From Hyphomicrobiales bacterium (GTDB lineage Bacteria; Pseudomonadota; Alphaproteobacteria; Rhizobiales; Rhizobiaceae), in contig UCKU01000015.1 in the NCBI GenBank assembly GCA_900473185.1, positions 119,011-183,010 of the forward strand: DNA of 64,000 bases, read 5' to 3'. The translations under genes were made by a program, and so were the position numbers. The notes under the pieces were generated by a model, which was not told the origin of the DNA, did not search any database, and saw only the letters and a program-made list of their open reading frames with translations. Position 1 is the first letter of the stretch. Each line of letters starts with the position of its first letter. Shown piece by piece: positions 7,894 to 16,241 of the stretch.

Positions 7894-8424
7894 ATGAACT
7901 GGACAGACGAGCGTGTCGAGAAGCTCAAGAAGCTTTGGTCGGAGGGGCTGAGCGCCAGCCAGATCGCTGCGCAGCTTGGCGGCGTCAGTAGAAACGCTGT
8001 TATCGGCAAGGTTCACCGGCTCAGTCTTCCCGGCCGCGCCAAGGCCGGCGGCACGGCAACCGCCGCGCGCGCGCCGAAGCGCAATACGTCGGCTCCGCGC
8101 GCGCCGAACTATGCGTCTCGCATCACCACCCGCACCGTTACCCGCCAGCAGGGCGCAACGATGCTGAAGGAAGAGATCGAGATCGAAACGGTCGAGGAAA
8201 TGGAATACGTGCCGGCCAAGAACGTGGTCGTGCCGATTTCACGCCGCCTCGGCCTGACGGAACTGACGGAGCGCACCTGCAAGTGGCCGGTCGGCGATCC
8301 GCTGAAGGACGACTTCTACTTCTGCGGCTGCGACTCCCCTGACAACTCTCCCTATTGCAACTATCACCAGCGCCTCGCCTACCAGCCGGTCAGCGAACGC
8401 CGCAAGGCTGTCCGGGTCGCCTGA
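7894..8424 (+). CDS. gcrA: Cell-cycle regulator GcrA
   Basis: 176 residues. GcrA is an alphaproteobacterial sigma-70 cofactor that binds DNA at CcrM-methylated GANTC sites and drives S-phase genes. The N-terminal helix-turn-helix is MNWTDERVEKLKKLWSEGLSAS followed by QIAAQLGGVSRNAVIGKVHRL (residues 1-43). A basic, alanine-rich linker follows. The conserved C-terminal domain contains CKWPVGDP and the cysteine cluster FCGCDSPDNSPYCNYH, near residues 125-160. I choose the ATG at 7894 because homologues begin MNWTDERV; the frame can be extended upstream to 7849, but that part has no conserved sequence. Essential in Caulobacter; likely so here. Confidence 0.95.
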   Translation: MNWTDERVEKLKKLWSEGLSASQIAAQLGGVSRNAVIGKVHRLSLPGRAKAGGTATAARAPKRNTSAPRAPNYASRITTRTVTRQQGATMLKEEIEIETVEEMEYVPAKNVVVPISRRLGLTELTERTCKWPVGDPLKDDFYFCGCDSPDNSPYCNYHQRLAYQPVSERRKAVRVA

Positions 8425-8458
8425 GCCGCGATCTTCCAACAGACGCAACGTACCATCG

Positions 8459-8493
8459 CCCCTCCTCGCCTTGCGCGGAGGGGTGATTTTTTT
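8459..8493 (+). terminator. Intrinsic terminator after gcrA
   Basis: CCCCTCC (8459-8465) pairs with GGAGGGG (8477-8483), followed by TGATTTTTTT ending at 8493. It stands 35 bases after the gcrA stop. Confidence 0.85.
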
Positions 8494-8717
8494 AGCCGGC
8501 ACAGGACAGCCGGAAAACGGCTCCTGACCACGATCTGCCGAAGGCCGATCTCTGCCTGCCGTCCACCATGCCTGACAATGCGAACTTACGTGGCCAACGC
8601 CACCAATGCGTTTCAGCCCTAGACCGGCATGGAACGGTGGTCATGGCGCTGTAGCGCGATTTTCTGATATAGATGCGGTATTCTCGTCGAGGCGCAAACA
8701 GTCGCTCAGGGGTGCCA

Positions 8718-9506
8718 ATGGAGATCGATCCAAAGCGGATGACAATCGGGTTCGTCGGGACGGGCACGATTACCGAGGCCGTCGTCACCGGATTGGGGAA
8801 GACAGCGTTTCGCGACACACGGATCGTGCTGTCACCGCGCAGCGCAAGCGTCGCCGCCCACCTCGCGGCGGCAAACCAGAATGCGTCGATCGCTGTGGGC
8901 AACCAGGATGTTCTCAACCGCTCCGATCTCGTATTTTTGGCAGTGAGGCCGCAAATTGCCGAGGAGGTCGTCCGCTCGCTCCGATTTCGGCCGGGCCACC
9001 ATGTCATCAGCTTTGTCGCGGCCACGCCAATGGATCAACTGCTGGCGTGGATCGATCAGCCGGTTCGCCTAAGCCTGGCAATTCCGCTTCCGTTCGTCGC
9101 AGATCTTCAGGGCGCGACTGCGATCTATCCGCCCGACGAGGTTTCCCACGCCCTCTTTTCGGCGCTCGGAACGGCGATCCAGGTTGAAAACAAGCTGGAG
9201 TTCGAACTTCTCGCGACGGCGAGCTGCCTGATGGCCACCTATTTCGGCATCCTGGACGTGACGTCGACCTGGCTGCAGAGCCAAGGGCTTTCGAGAACGG
9301 CTGGCGACGCCTACCTCCGTCAATTGTTTTCCGGCCTCGCCCATGCTGCCCGTTCAAAACCTGTCGCGAGTTTCGATGAACTCATCGGCGAGCATTCGAC
9401 CAAGGGCGGATTGAATGAACAGGTGCTCGAAGACTTTCGCGAGTTTGGCGGCACTGCGGCTCTGCAAAGGGCTCTCGATCGAATTCTTGTGCGCATCCGT
9501 GTGTAG
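8718..9506 (+). CDS. Pyrroline-5-carboxylate reductase family protein
   Basis: 262 residues. The N-terminal Rossmann motif MTIGFVGTGTITEAVVTGL and the following VFLAVRPQIAEEVV match ProC-type NAD(P)-dependent reductases, which make proline from pyrroline-5-carboxylate. The C-terminal helical domain has the HSTKGGLNEQVLEDF block, the counterpart of the SPGGTT-type substrate loop of ProC. The first motif reads GTGTI rather than the usual GxGNM, so the exact substrate is less certain than for a standard ProC. The start at 8718 has AGGGG eight bases upstream. It is a single gene between gcrA and the convergent phoB. Confidence 0.75.
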   Translation: MEIDPKRMTIGFVGTGTITEAVVTGLGKTAFRDTRIVLSPRSASVAAHLAAANQNASIAVGNQDVLNRSDLVFLAVRPQIAEEVVRSLRFRPGHHVISFVAATPMDQLLAWIDQPVRLSLAIPLPFVADLQGATAIYPPDEVSHALFSALGTAIQVENKLEFELLATASCLMATYFGILDVTSTWLQSQGLSRTAGDAYLRQLFSGLAHAARSKPVASFDELIGEHSTKGGLNEQVLEDFREFGGTAALQRALDRILVRIRV

Positions 9507-9584
9507 AAAGCAGATCCTCCCGAGGTTCGCTTTCGGCGCCTGGTGTCGGCTTTCATAGGGAGCTAGAGGTGCCAGATAGACAAA

Positions 9585-9611
9585 CGGGCCGCCCGGCAAG
9601 CGAGCGACCCG
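9585..9611 (-). terminator. Possible terminator after phoB
   Basis: Read on the minus strand, CGGGTCGC (9611-9604) pairs with GCGGCCCG (9592-9585), with one G-U pair, and is followed by TTTGTCT. It lies about 30 bases after the phoB stop. The T tract is short, so confidence is moderate. Confidence 0.45.
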
Positions 9612-9639
9612 TCTGGACCTCCGATCACTCGGATTAAGC

Positions 9640-10323
9640 TTAAGCTTCCATGGAATATCCCGCGCCGCGGACGGTGCGGATGACATCCTGCATGTTGGAG
9701 AAGTTGAGCGCCTTGCGCAGGCGGCCGACATGGACGTCGACGGTGCGTTCGTCCACGTAGATATCGTGGCCCCAGACGCCATCCAGGAGCTGCGAGCGGG
9801 AGAAGACCCTGCCCGGCGACGACATCAGGAATTCGAGCAGGCGGAATTCGGTCGGGCCGAGGCGGACTTCGCGGCTCTTGCGATGAACGCGATGCGTTTC
9901 GCGATCGAGCTCGATATCGCCACATTTCAGAACGGTGGAGAGCACCTCCGGACGGGCGCGTCGCAGCATCGCCTTCACGCGGGCAACGAGTTCCGGCGTG
10001 GAGAAGGGCTTGACGACATAGTCGTCCGCGCCGGTCGACAGACCGCGAACGCGCTCGCTCTCTTCGCCGCGCGCCGTCAGCATGATGATCGGCAGGCGCT
10101 CGGTTTCCGGCCGCATGCGCAGCCGGCGGCAGAGCTCGATGCCGGAGACGCCGGGCAGCATCCAGTCAAGGATGAGCAGGTCAGGCGTGCGCTCCTGAAG
10201 CCGGATTTCGGCTTCGTCGCCACGAAGGATCGTATCCACCTCGAAACCTTCCGCTTCGAGGTTGTAGCGGAGAAGCACGCTCAGCGCCTCTTCATCTTCA
10301 ACAACTGCAACTCTTGGGATCAT
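9640..10323 (-). CDS. phoB: Phosphate regulon response regulator PhoB
   Basis: 227 residues. The receiver domain (1-120) has the acidic pair in VVEDEE, the phospho-acceptor aspartate in LLILDWMLPG (about residue 53), and the conserved lysine in DDYVVKPFS. The C-terminal OmpR-type winged helix ends in ERTVDVHVGRLRKALN and RGAGYSMEA. It activates phosphate-starvation genes by binding Pho boxes. It is the last gene of the phoR-pstSCAB-phoU-phoB series and is separated from phoU by a strong hairpin. The ATG at 10323 has GGAG about ten bases upstream. Confidence 0.97.
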   Translation of the reverse strand: MIPRVAVVEDEEALSVLLRYNLEAEGFEVDTILRGDEAEIRLQERTPDLLILDWMLPGVSGIELCRRLRMRPETERLPIIMLTARGEESERVRGLSTGADDYVVKPFSTPELVARVKAMLRRARPEVLSTVLKCGDIELDRETHRVHRKSREVRLGPTEFRLLEFLMSSPGRVFSRSQLLDGVWGHDIYVDERTVDVHVGRLRKALNFSNMQDVIRTVRGAGYSMEA

Positions 10324-10341
10324 GCGTGTCAGTCTCCTAAT

Positions 10342-10434
10342 GCATGATCCTTAAACCGGGGCTGATTTAAGCAAGGGATCATGCAGAAAGCCGGAATTGG
10401 CTGCACCCTTGCGCGCCCCCGCGCGGGGCGCGCA
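10342..10434. repeat. Two inverted repeats between phoU and phoB
   Basis: GCATGATCC (10342-10350) is repeated inverted as GGATCATGC (10376-10384). TGCGCGCCCC (10410-10419) pairs with GGGGCGCGCA (10425-10434) around a five-base loop. There is no T tract on the minus strand, so this looks like an mRNA-stability or processing element, or a palindromic intergenic repeat, rather than a terminator. Confidence 0.65.
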
Positions 10435-10453
10435 TGCAATCGGCAGGTCCGGA

Positions 10454-11167
10454 TTACTCCGTGACCGCGCCGACGGTATTGGCGCTGTCGTCCTTCGGAC
10501 GCTCGCCCTCCGGCTGGGCACCGGTTGCCATGTAGTAGATCGTCTCGGCGATGTTGGTCGCGTGGTCGCCGATGCGCTCGATGTTCTTGGCGCAAAAGAG
10601 AAGATGCGTGCAGCTCGTGATGTTGCGCGGATCTTCCATCATGTAGGTCAGGAGTTCGCGAAACAGCGAGGTGTACATCGCGTCGATCTCGTCGTCGCGC
10701 TCGCGGATGGACTTGGCCTTGTCAGCGGAACGCGTCGTGTAGACGTCGAGCACTTCCTTGAGCTGGACGAGCGCCAGTTCGGAGAGATGCTCGAGACCGC
10801 GGGCGAGCTTGCGCGGAACGCCGGTGCTCTGCACCGCGATGACGCGCTTTGCGGTGTTCTTGCCGAGATCGCCGACGCGCTCGAGGTCGGCGGCGATGCG
10901 GATCGAACCCATGATCTCGCGAAGGTCGGAGGCCATCGGCTGGCGACGGGCGATCGTGACAATCGCCTTGTCGTTGATTTCGCGTTCGGCGTGATCGAGG
11001 ATCACGTCGTCGGAAATGACCTTCTGAGCGAGTGCGGTGTCACCGTTGACCAGCGCGCGAACTGCGTCGGCGCCCATCTGTTCGGCAAGGCCGCCCATCT
11101 CGGAAATGCGCCGGGACAGGAACTTCAGATCGTCGTCATAGGCGGAAAAAATATGTGTCGATGCCAT
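10454..11167 (-). CDS. phoU: Phosphate signalling protein PhoU
   Basis: 237 residues, all-helical, made of two repeated three-helix PhoU domains. The domain motif is seen as ADLERVGDLGKNTAKRV in the first half and as NIERIGDHATNIAETIYYM in the second; both acidic clusters are metal-binding in the family. PhoU links the PstSCAB transporter to PhoR so that the Pho response is off when phosphate is plentiful. It is 44 bases after pstB in the same transcript. Confidence 0.97.
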   Translation of the reverse strand: MASTHIFSAYDDDLKFLSRRISEMGGLAEQMGADAVRALVNGDTALAQKVISDDVILDHAEREINDKAIVTIARRQPMASDLREIMGSIRIAADLERVGDLGKNTAKRVIAVQSTGVPRKLARGLEHLSELALVQLKEVLDVYTTRSADKAKSIRERDDEIDAMYTSLFRELLTYMMEDPRNITSCTHLLFCAKNIERIGDHATNIAETIYYMATGAQPEGERPKDDSANTVGAVTE

Positions 11168-11211
11168 GGGGCTTTGTCCTCGAAAATCGGGAAGGCTTCA
11201 CATCGCCAAAA

Positions 11212-12027
11212 TCAGCCGAACCGGCCCATGATATAGTCCTGGGTGCGCGGATCGTCCGGATTGGTGAACATCTTGTCGGTGTCGTTTTCCTCCACCAGGT
11301 TGCCGAGGTGGAACATGGCCGTACGCTGTGATACGCGGGCGGCCTGCTGCATGGAATGCGTCACGATGACGATGGTATAGTTTTCACGCAGCTCGTGGAT
11401 CAGCTCTTCGACCTTTGCAGTCGCGATCGGGTCGAGCGCCGAGCAGGGCTCGTCCATCAGGATGACTTCCGGGCTGACGGCAACGGCGCGTGCGATGCAC
11501 AGACGCTGCTGCTGACCGCCGGAAAGGCCGGTGCCGGATTCATGCACGCGATCCTTGACCTCATTCCAGAGGCCGGCGCGCTGAAGGCTCGTCTCGACGA
11601 TCTGGTCGAGATCCGCCTTGGACTTGGCGAGGCCGTGGATGCGCGGTCCGTAAGAAACGTTTTCATAGATCGTCTTCGGGAACGGGTTCGGCTTCTGGAA
11701 CACCATGCCGACACGGGCGCGGAGTTCGACGACGTCGATGTCAGGATCGTAGATGTCGTCGCTGTCGAGCGTGATCTTGCCGGTGACCCGGCAGCCATCG
11801 ATCGTGTCGTTCATGCGGTTCAGCGACCGCAGGAAGGTGGACTTGCCGCAGCCCGACGGGCCGATCAGGGCGGTCACGGTGTTTTCGCGGACGTTCAGAT
11901 TGACATCGAAAAGCGCACGCTTCTCGCCGTAATAAACGGAGACATCCTGTCCGATCATCTTATACGGGACGTTGCTCATTTTCTGGTCCAGCGCCTTCTC
12001 GACTGCAGCTTCCGTCAACATGTTCAT
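11212..12027 (-). CDS. pstB: Phosphate ABC transporter ATPase PstB
   Basis: 271 residues. Walker A is GPSGCGKST, the signature LSGGQQQR, Walker B VILMDEPCSALDP, and the switch histidine lies in IVIVTHSMQQA. The sequence RSLNRMND after Walker A and the C-terminal DPRTQDYIMGRFG are typical of PstB. It powers high-affinity phosphate uptake with PstA and PstC. It sits 14 bases after pstA. Two ATG codons (12027 and 12021) are close together; the first is the better placed. Confidence 0.97.
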   Translation of the reverse strand: MNMLTEAAVEKALDQKMSNVPYKMIGQDVSVYYGEKRALFDVNLNVRENTVTALIGPSGCGKSTFLRSLNRMNDTIDGCRVTGKITLDSDDIYDPDIDVVELRARVGMVFQKPNPFPKTIYENVSYGPRIHGLAKSKADLDQIVETSLQRAGLWNEVKDRVHESGTGLSGGQQQRLCIARAVAVSPEVILMDEPCSALDPIATAKVEELIHELRENYTIVIVTHSMQQAARVSQRTAMFHLGNLVEENDTDKMFTNPDDPRTQDYIMGRFG

Positions 12028-12041
12028 GATCTTTACTCCGT

Positions 12042-13364
12042 TTACCAGCGGCGCTCAAAGCGACGACGCAAGAGGATAGCTCCCATGTTCATGACGATCA
12101 GGAACAGGAGCAGGACGATGATGGCACCCGAGGTTCTTTCCACGAATGCGCGCTCGGCTTCGTTGGCCCACATGTAGACCTGAACCGGAAGTGCGGTGGA
12201 GGGATCGAGCGGACTGCTCGGCGCCTGGGCGACGAAGGCGACCATGCCGATGAGCAGCAGCGGCGCAGTTTCGCCGAGTGCGTGGGCAAGGCCGATGATC
12301 GTGCCGGTCAGGATGCCGGGCATGGCAAGCGGCAGCACATGGTGGAACACCATCTGCATCTTCGAGGCGCCGAGGCCCAGCGCCGCCGAGCGGATCGACG
12401 GCGGTACGGCGCGCAGAGCGGCGCGGGTGGCGATGATGATCGTCGGCAGCGTCATCAGGGTCAGCACCAGGCCGCCGACCAGCGGTGCCGAACGCGGCAG
12501 GCCGGCGAAGTTGATGAAGACCGACAGGCCGAGCAGACCGTAGACGATCGACGGAACGGCGGCGAGGTTGTTGATATTGACCTCGATCAGGTCCGTCAGC
12601 TTGTTCTTCGGCGCGAATTCCTCGAGATAGATCGAGGCGGCAACGCCGATCGGCAGAGCAAGGACGAGAACGATCAGCATCAGGTAGAGCGAGCCGATGA
12701 GGGCGACGCCGAGACCTGCGGCTTCCGGACGGCTGGAATTGCCGTTGACGAAGAGGCCGGTGTTGAACTGCTTGTGGAGAGCACCGCTCGCCTTCAGCTC
12801 ATTCATCCAGGCAACCTGCTTGTCGTTGACCTTGCGGTTCTTCTCATCGACAGAAAGATCGATCTGGCCCTTGTTGGCGCTGTCGACATTGGCATCTGCA
12901 AGCACCGTAACATTGACGGTCTTGCCGATGATCGACGGGTCGGCAACGACCATGTCTCGCAGCTGGATGGGCGCACCCTTGGACAGCATGGCGGAGGCAT
13001 CGCGCACGTCAGGACGGCTCGATGCATTGATGCCGAGCTGCTTGACGATCGCGTCGCGCAGCAGAACCGGATAGTTGGCAGCGACCAGCACCGAAGGGTC
13101 GGTCGCACGCTTGTTATCAGGGTCAATCGTCTTCTCGGTGAATTCGATCGGCAGCGTGATCGCCGTCTGCTGGAAGGCCGTATAGCCGTTGCTGATGACG
13201 GTCCACAGCAGGATAAACAGGAAGATCAGGCCGAAGGCGATCGCGGCGATACCATAGGCCTGGAAGCGGCGCTCGGCAGCGTAGCGGCGCTTGATGCCGA
13301 TATCGCGACGCGCGGGCGACTTGGAAACGGTGACGCCGGCGACGGGGGAAACAATATTCGTCAT
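12042..13364 (-). CDS. pstA: Phosphate ABC transporter permease PstA
   Basis: 440 residues, longer than the enteric PstA (about 296) because of an extended N-terminal part with one membrane helix (IAAIAFGLIFLFILLWTVIS) and a large periplasmic loop of about 150 residues before the permease core. This long form is usual in alphaproteobacteria. The core has the EAA-type loop AALGLGASKMQMVFHHVLPLAMPGI. The start ATG at 13364 overlaps the pstC stop as ATGA, so the two are translationally coupled. Confidence 0.95.
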   Translation of the reverse strand: MTNIVSPVAGVTVSKSPARRDIGIKRRYAAERRFQAYGIAAIAFGLIFLFILLWTVISNGYTAFQQTAITLPIEFTEKTIDPDNKRATDPSVLVAANYPVLLRDAIVKQLGINASSRPDVRDASAMLSKGAPIQLRDMVVADPSIIGKTVNVTVLADANVDSANKGQIDLSVDEKNRKVNDKQVAWMNELKASGALHKQFNTGLFVNGNSSRPEAAGLGVALIGSLYLMLIVLVLALPIGVAASIYLEEFAPKNKLTDLIEVNINNLAAVPSIVYGLLGLSVFINFAGLPRSAPLVGGLVLTLMTLPTIIIATRAALRAVPPSIRSAALGLGASKMQMVFHHVLPLAMPGILTGTIIGLAHALGETAPLLLIGMVAFVAQAPSSPLDPSTALPVQVYMWANEAERAFVERTSGAIIVLLLFLIVMNMGAILLRRRFERRW

Positions 13365-14842
13365 TCGTACTGCTCCCGGTATTTGCGCACGATATAGAGC
13401 GCGTAGATGTTGAGGCAAAGCGTGATGCAGAACAGCGTGATGCCGAGTGCGAAGGCAACCAGCGTCTGCGGCGAGGTGAACTCAAGGTCGCCGGTCAGCT
13501 GATTGACGATCTTGACGGTCACTGTCGTCATCGGCTCGAAGGGATTGATCTGGATGCGGGCGGCGACACCGGCGGCCAGAACCACGATCATGGTTTCGCC
13601 AATGGCGCGCGAAGCGGTCATCAGCAGCGCGCCGACGATACCGGGAAGTGCGGCCGGAAGGACCACCTTCTTGATGGTTTCGGAACGTGTGGCACCGAGA
13701 CCGAGCGAGCCGTCGCGCAGTGCCCGCGGAACTGCGGTGATGATGTCATCCGACAGCGAGGAAACGTAAGGGATCAGCATGATACCCATGACGATGCCTG
13801 CGGTGATGACGCTCTGTGCCTGGATGAAGTTCGTATAGCTGCCGCTCAGAAGACCGCTGATCTGCGCCGAGAAATCACGCAGGAACGGCCCGACGGTGAC
13901 AAGCGCGAAGAAGCCATAGACGATCGTCGGAATGCCGGCGAGCACTTCGAGAAGCGGCTTGGCGATCGAGCGCACCTTCGAAGAAGCATACTCGGCCATG
14001 TAGATGGCGGCAAAGAGGCCGACCGGCACGGCGACCAGCATGGCGACCAGGCCGATATAGAGCGTGCCGAGCAGGAGCGGGATGAGGCCGAACTGGCCGA
14101 AGGAGGAGCTGCCCGCACCGGCAAAACGCGGATCCCAGACCGTTCCGAAGAAGAAGTCGGCGAAGGGAACGACCGCGAAGAAGCGGCCCGCTTCAGACAG
14201 CATCGAGAGCACGATGCCGATCGTCGTCAGAATGGCGATGGAGGATGCAACGAGCAACGCCCAGAGCATGACGCGCTCGACACGGTTACGGGCGCGGAAA
14301 CGCGGAGCAACGGAGCGCAGCGCATAGAAAGCACCTGCGACAGATATGAGCAGCACGATCGCCGTCATGATGACGCGGCTCGTCATGCTCTCCGAGTTCA
14401 GGGTCTTTGCGGCAGCGATCATGTAGGGCTGCGGCTCGCCGGCGAGCGGTACGCCCTTCTCGCTGAGCCTTGCCTGCAGACCGGCGGGATTGCTCGACAA
14501 GGAGGAAACCTCATCCGAGGTCAGCAGGTTCATGCCGCGGGCAACCGTGGCGACCATGCTGTAGGCGAGGTCCTGCTGGACGGCTGGTTGCGCCTTCACG
14601 TCATCGGGAAAGGCGCCGCGAACGGAGGAAGAGACGATGCCCGGGCTGACAGCCAGCCAGATAAATAGAACGATCAGGGAAGGCAGAACAGCCCAGATCG
14701 CGGCATAGGAGCCATAATAGGCCGGCCGCGAATGCAGGGCAGCAGACCTGCCTCCGGAAAGCGCCATCGCGCGGCTGCGCGCAGCCACATAGGCAACGGC
14801 GCCGATCACTACCAGGCACAAGAGTATGATGGATGTGCTCAT
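13361..14842 (-). CDS. pstC: Phosphate ABC transporter permease PstC
   Basis: 493 residues, again the long alphaproteobacterial form: N-terminal helices and a periplasmic loop precede the six-helix permease core. The cytoplasmic EAA loop is seen as GSLGLGATRSETIKKVVLPAALPGI near residue 390. It forms the membrane channel with PstA. It is 167 bases downstream of pstS, beyond a 13-bp hairpin. Confidence 0.95.
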   Translation of the reverse strand: MSTSIILLCLVVIGAVAYVAARSRAMALSGGRSAALHSRPAYYGSYAAIWAVLPSLIVLFIWLAVSPGIVSSSVRGAFPDDVKAQPAVQQDLAYSMVATVARGMNLLTSDEVSSLSSNPAGLQARLSEKGVPLAGEPQPYMIAAAKTLNSESMTSRVIMTAIVLLISVAGAFYALRSVAPRFRARNRVERVMLWALLVASSIAILTTIGIVLSMLSEAGRFFAVVPFADFFFGTVWDPRFAGAGSSSFGQFGLIPLLLGTLYIGLVAMLVAVPVGLFAAIYMAEYASSKVRSIAKPLLEVLAGIPTIVYGFFALVTVGPFLRDFSAQISGLLSGSYTNFIQAQSVITAGIVMGIMLIPYVSSLSDDIITAVPRALRDGSLGLGATRSETIKKVVLPAALPGIVGALLMTASRAIGETMIVVLAAGVAARIQINPFEPMTTVTVKIVNQLTGDLEFTSPQTLVAFALGITLFCITLCLNIYALYIVRKYREQYE

Positions 14843-14970
14843 TCGTTACGTCCCCAGGCCCACAGCCCCCAAAGAGCCCGGCAGCTCCAGGAGCGTGCCA
14901 TCGGCTTCAATATCATGGAGAAGAAGTTCATCCGCTCGACACCCCAATGGCGCCGAGCGGATAAGGTGAT

Positions 14971-15002
14971 GCCGGCGCGACACCCCCAAGTGTCGCGCCG
15001 GC
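14971..15002 (-). repeat. Strong hairpin between pstS and pstC
   Basis: A perfect 13-bp inverted repeat, GCCGGCGCGACAC (14971-14983) with GTGTCGCGCCGGC (14990-15002), starts seven bases after the pstS stop. It has no T tract. Such a structure at the 3' end of a binding-protein message usually protects it from exonucleases or partly stops transcription, raising PstS over PstCAB. Confidence 0.8.
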
Positions 15003-15009
15003 AAAGTCA

Positions 15010-16044
15010 TTACATGGTCTTGCCGGCTTCTACGTCCTTGCGGATCGCATCGCGCTCTGCATCCGGAGCGGCAACGAGGCCGTATTCAGCGAGCGGGCCG
15101 TCAGGGCCGATCATCTGGTCGGATACGAAGAAGTTGACATATTCCTTCAGGCCCGGAACGGCGCCGAGATGTGCCTTCTTGACGTAGAAGAACAGTGGGC
15201 GGGAAACCGGGTAGGTGCCGTTAGCGATGGTTTCCGTCGACGGAACGATGCCGTTCACGCTGGCAACCTTGAGCTTGTCAGCATTGTTTTCGTAGAAGGA
15301 GAGACCGAATACGCCAACGCCGGTCTTGTTGGCAGCGATGCGTGCCAGCGTTTCCGGATAGTCGCCGTCGATGTCGACAGCAGCGCCGTCCTTGCGAACA
15401 GCGACGCAAGCCTTGCCCTGGGCAGCCTTGTCGGCGATTTCCTTGGCGATGACGTCGGTTGCGCCGGAAGCCTTGCAGCCGGCAGCGAGAACGTTCTGTT
15501 CGAAGACTTCGCGGGTGCCGTGCTTTTCGCCCGGGATGTAGGCGGCGATATCAACAGCCGGAAGCTTCGGGTTGACTTCGGACCACTTCTTGTACGGGTT
15601 GGCGACGAGCTTGCCGTCAACAACAACCTGGGCAGCGAGGGCCTTGTAGATGTCGGCCGGAACGTAGGCAACATCCGGGTTGGACGAGTCGGTTGCGAAG
15701 ACGATGCCGTCGTAGCCGATCTTGACTTCCTGGATGTCCGTTACGCCGGCGGCCTTGCAGGCTTCGGCTTCATTCTTGTTGATCGGACGCGAAGCGTTGG
15801 CAACGTCGATCGTGTCTTCACCGACGCCCTTGCAGAATTCCTTCAGACCAGCGCCCGTGCCGCCGGATTCGACGACCGGCGTCTTGAAGTTGGTGAAGGT
15901 TTCGCCGAAGGACTCGGCGACGATCTTTGCGTACGGCAGGACGGTGGACGAACCTGCAACCTGAATCTGGTCGCGGGCGACGGCAACGCCAGCGAAAGCG
16001 GCGGTTGCAGCGAGCGCGGCAACAGTAAGTTTAAAGGTGTTCAT
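15010..16044 (-). CDS. pstS: Periplasmic phosphate-binding protein PstS
   Basis: 344 residues. A Sec signal peptide (MNTFKLTVAALAATAAFAGVAVA) is followed by the mature start RDQIQVAGSSTVLPYAKIVAE, where GSSTV contributes phosphate-binding residues. Further pocket segments are VESGGTGAGLKEFC and the GTREVFEQ helix. It delivers phosphate to PstCA. The ATG at 16044 has GGGAG upstream; a longer frame to 16113 would add a charged segment before the signal peptide and is rejected. A Pho box lies about 120 bases upstream. Confidence 0.96.
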   Translation of the reverse strand: MNTFKLTVAALAATAAFAGVAVARDQIQVAGSSTVLPYAKIVAESFGETFTNFKTPVVESGGTGAGLKEFCKGVGEDTIDVANASRPINKNEAEACKAAGVTDIQEVKIGYDGIVFATDSSNPDVAYVPADIYKALAAQVVVDGKLVANPYKKWSEVNPKLPAVDIAAYIPGEKHGTREVFEQNVLAAGCKASGATDVIAKEIADKAAQGKACVAVRKDGAAVDIDGDYPETLARIAANKTGVGVFGLSFYENNADKLKVASVNGIVPSTETIANGTYPVSRPLFFYVKKAHLGAVPGLKEYVNFFVSDQMIGPDGPLAEYGLVAAPDAERDAIRKDVEAGKTM

Positions 16045-16162
16045 TTGAATCTCCCGGCATTTGGGCTTGTGTGAGTGCGGCCTCAAAGAGGCCCTCGCAT
16101 TGCCTTTTTTCATCGGCAGGACTCTCTTAGCGCCTTAAGCACCGTCCTTTTATGTCAAATCG

Positions 16163-16180
16163 GTGAAACATTTATGACAT
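16163..16180 (-). promoter_or_regulatory. Pho box upstream of pstS
   Basis: On the minus strand ATGTCAT (16180-16174), four A/T bases, then GTTTCAC (16169-16163) match the PhoB consensus CTGTCAT-N4-CTGTCAC. An imperfect third half-site, TTGACAT, follows in the same 11-base phase. It should make pstS and the downstream genes phosphate-starvation inducible. Confidence 0.75.
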
Positions 16181-16241
16181 GTTAAGTTATTGATTCTTAA
16201 CGGAAAAAATGACGCTTTAAAATAGTGTGCGACATATTGCG

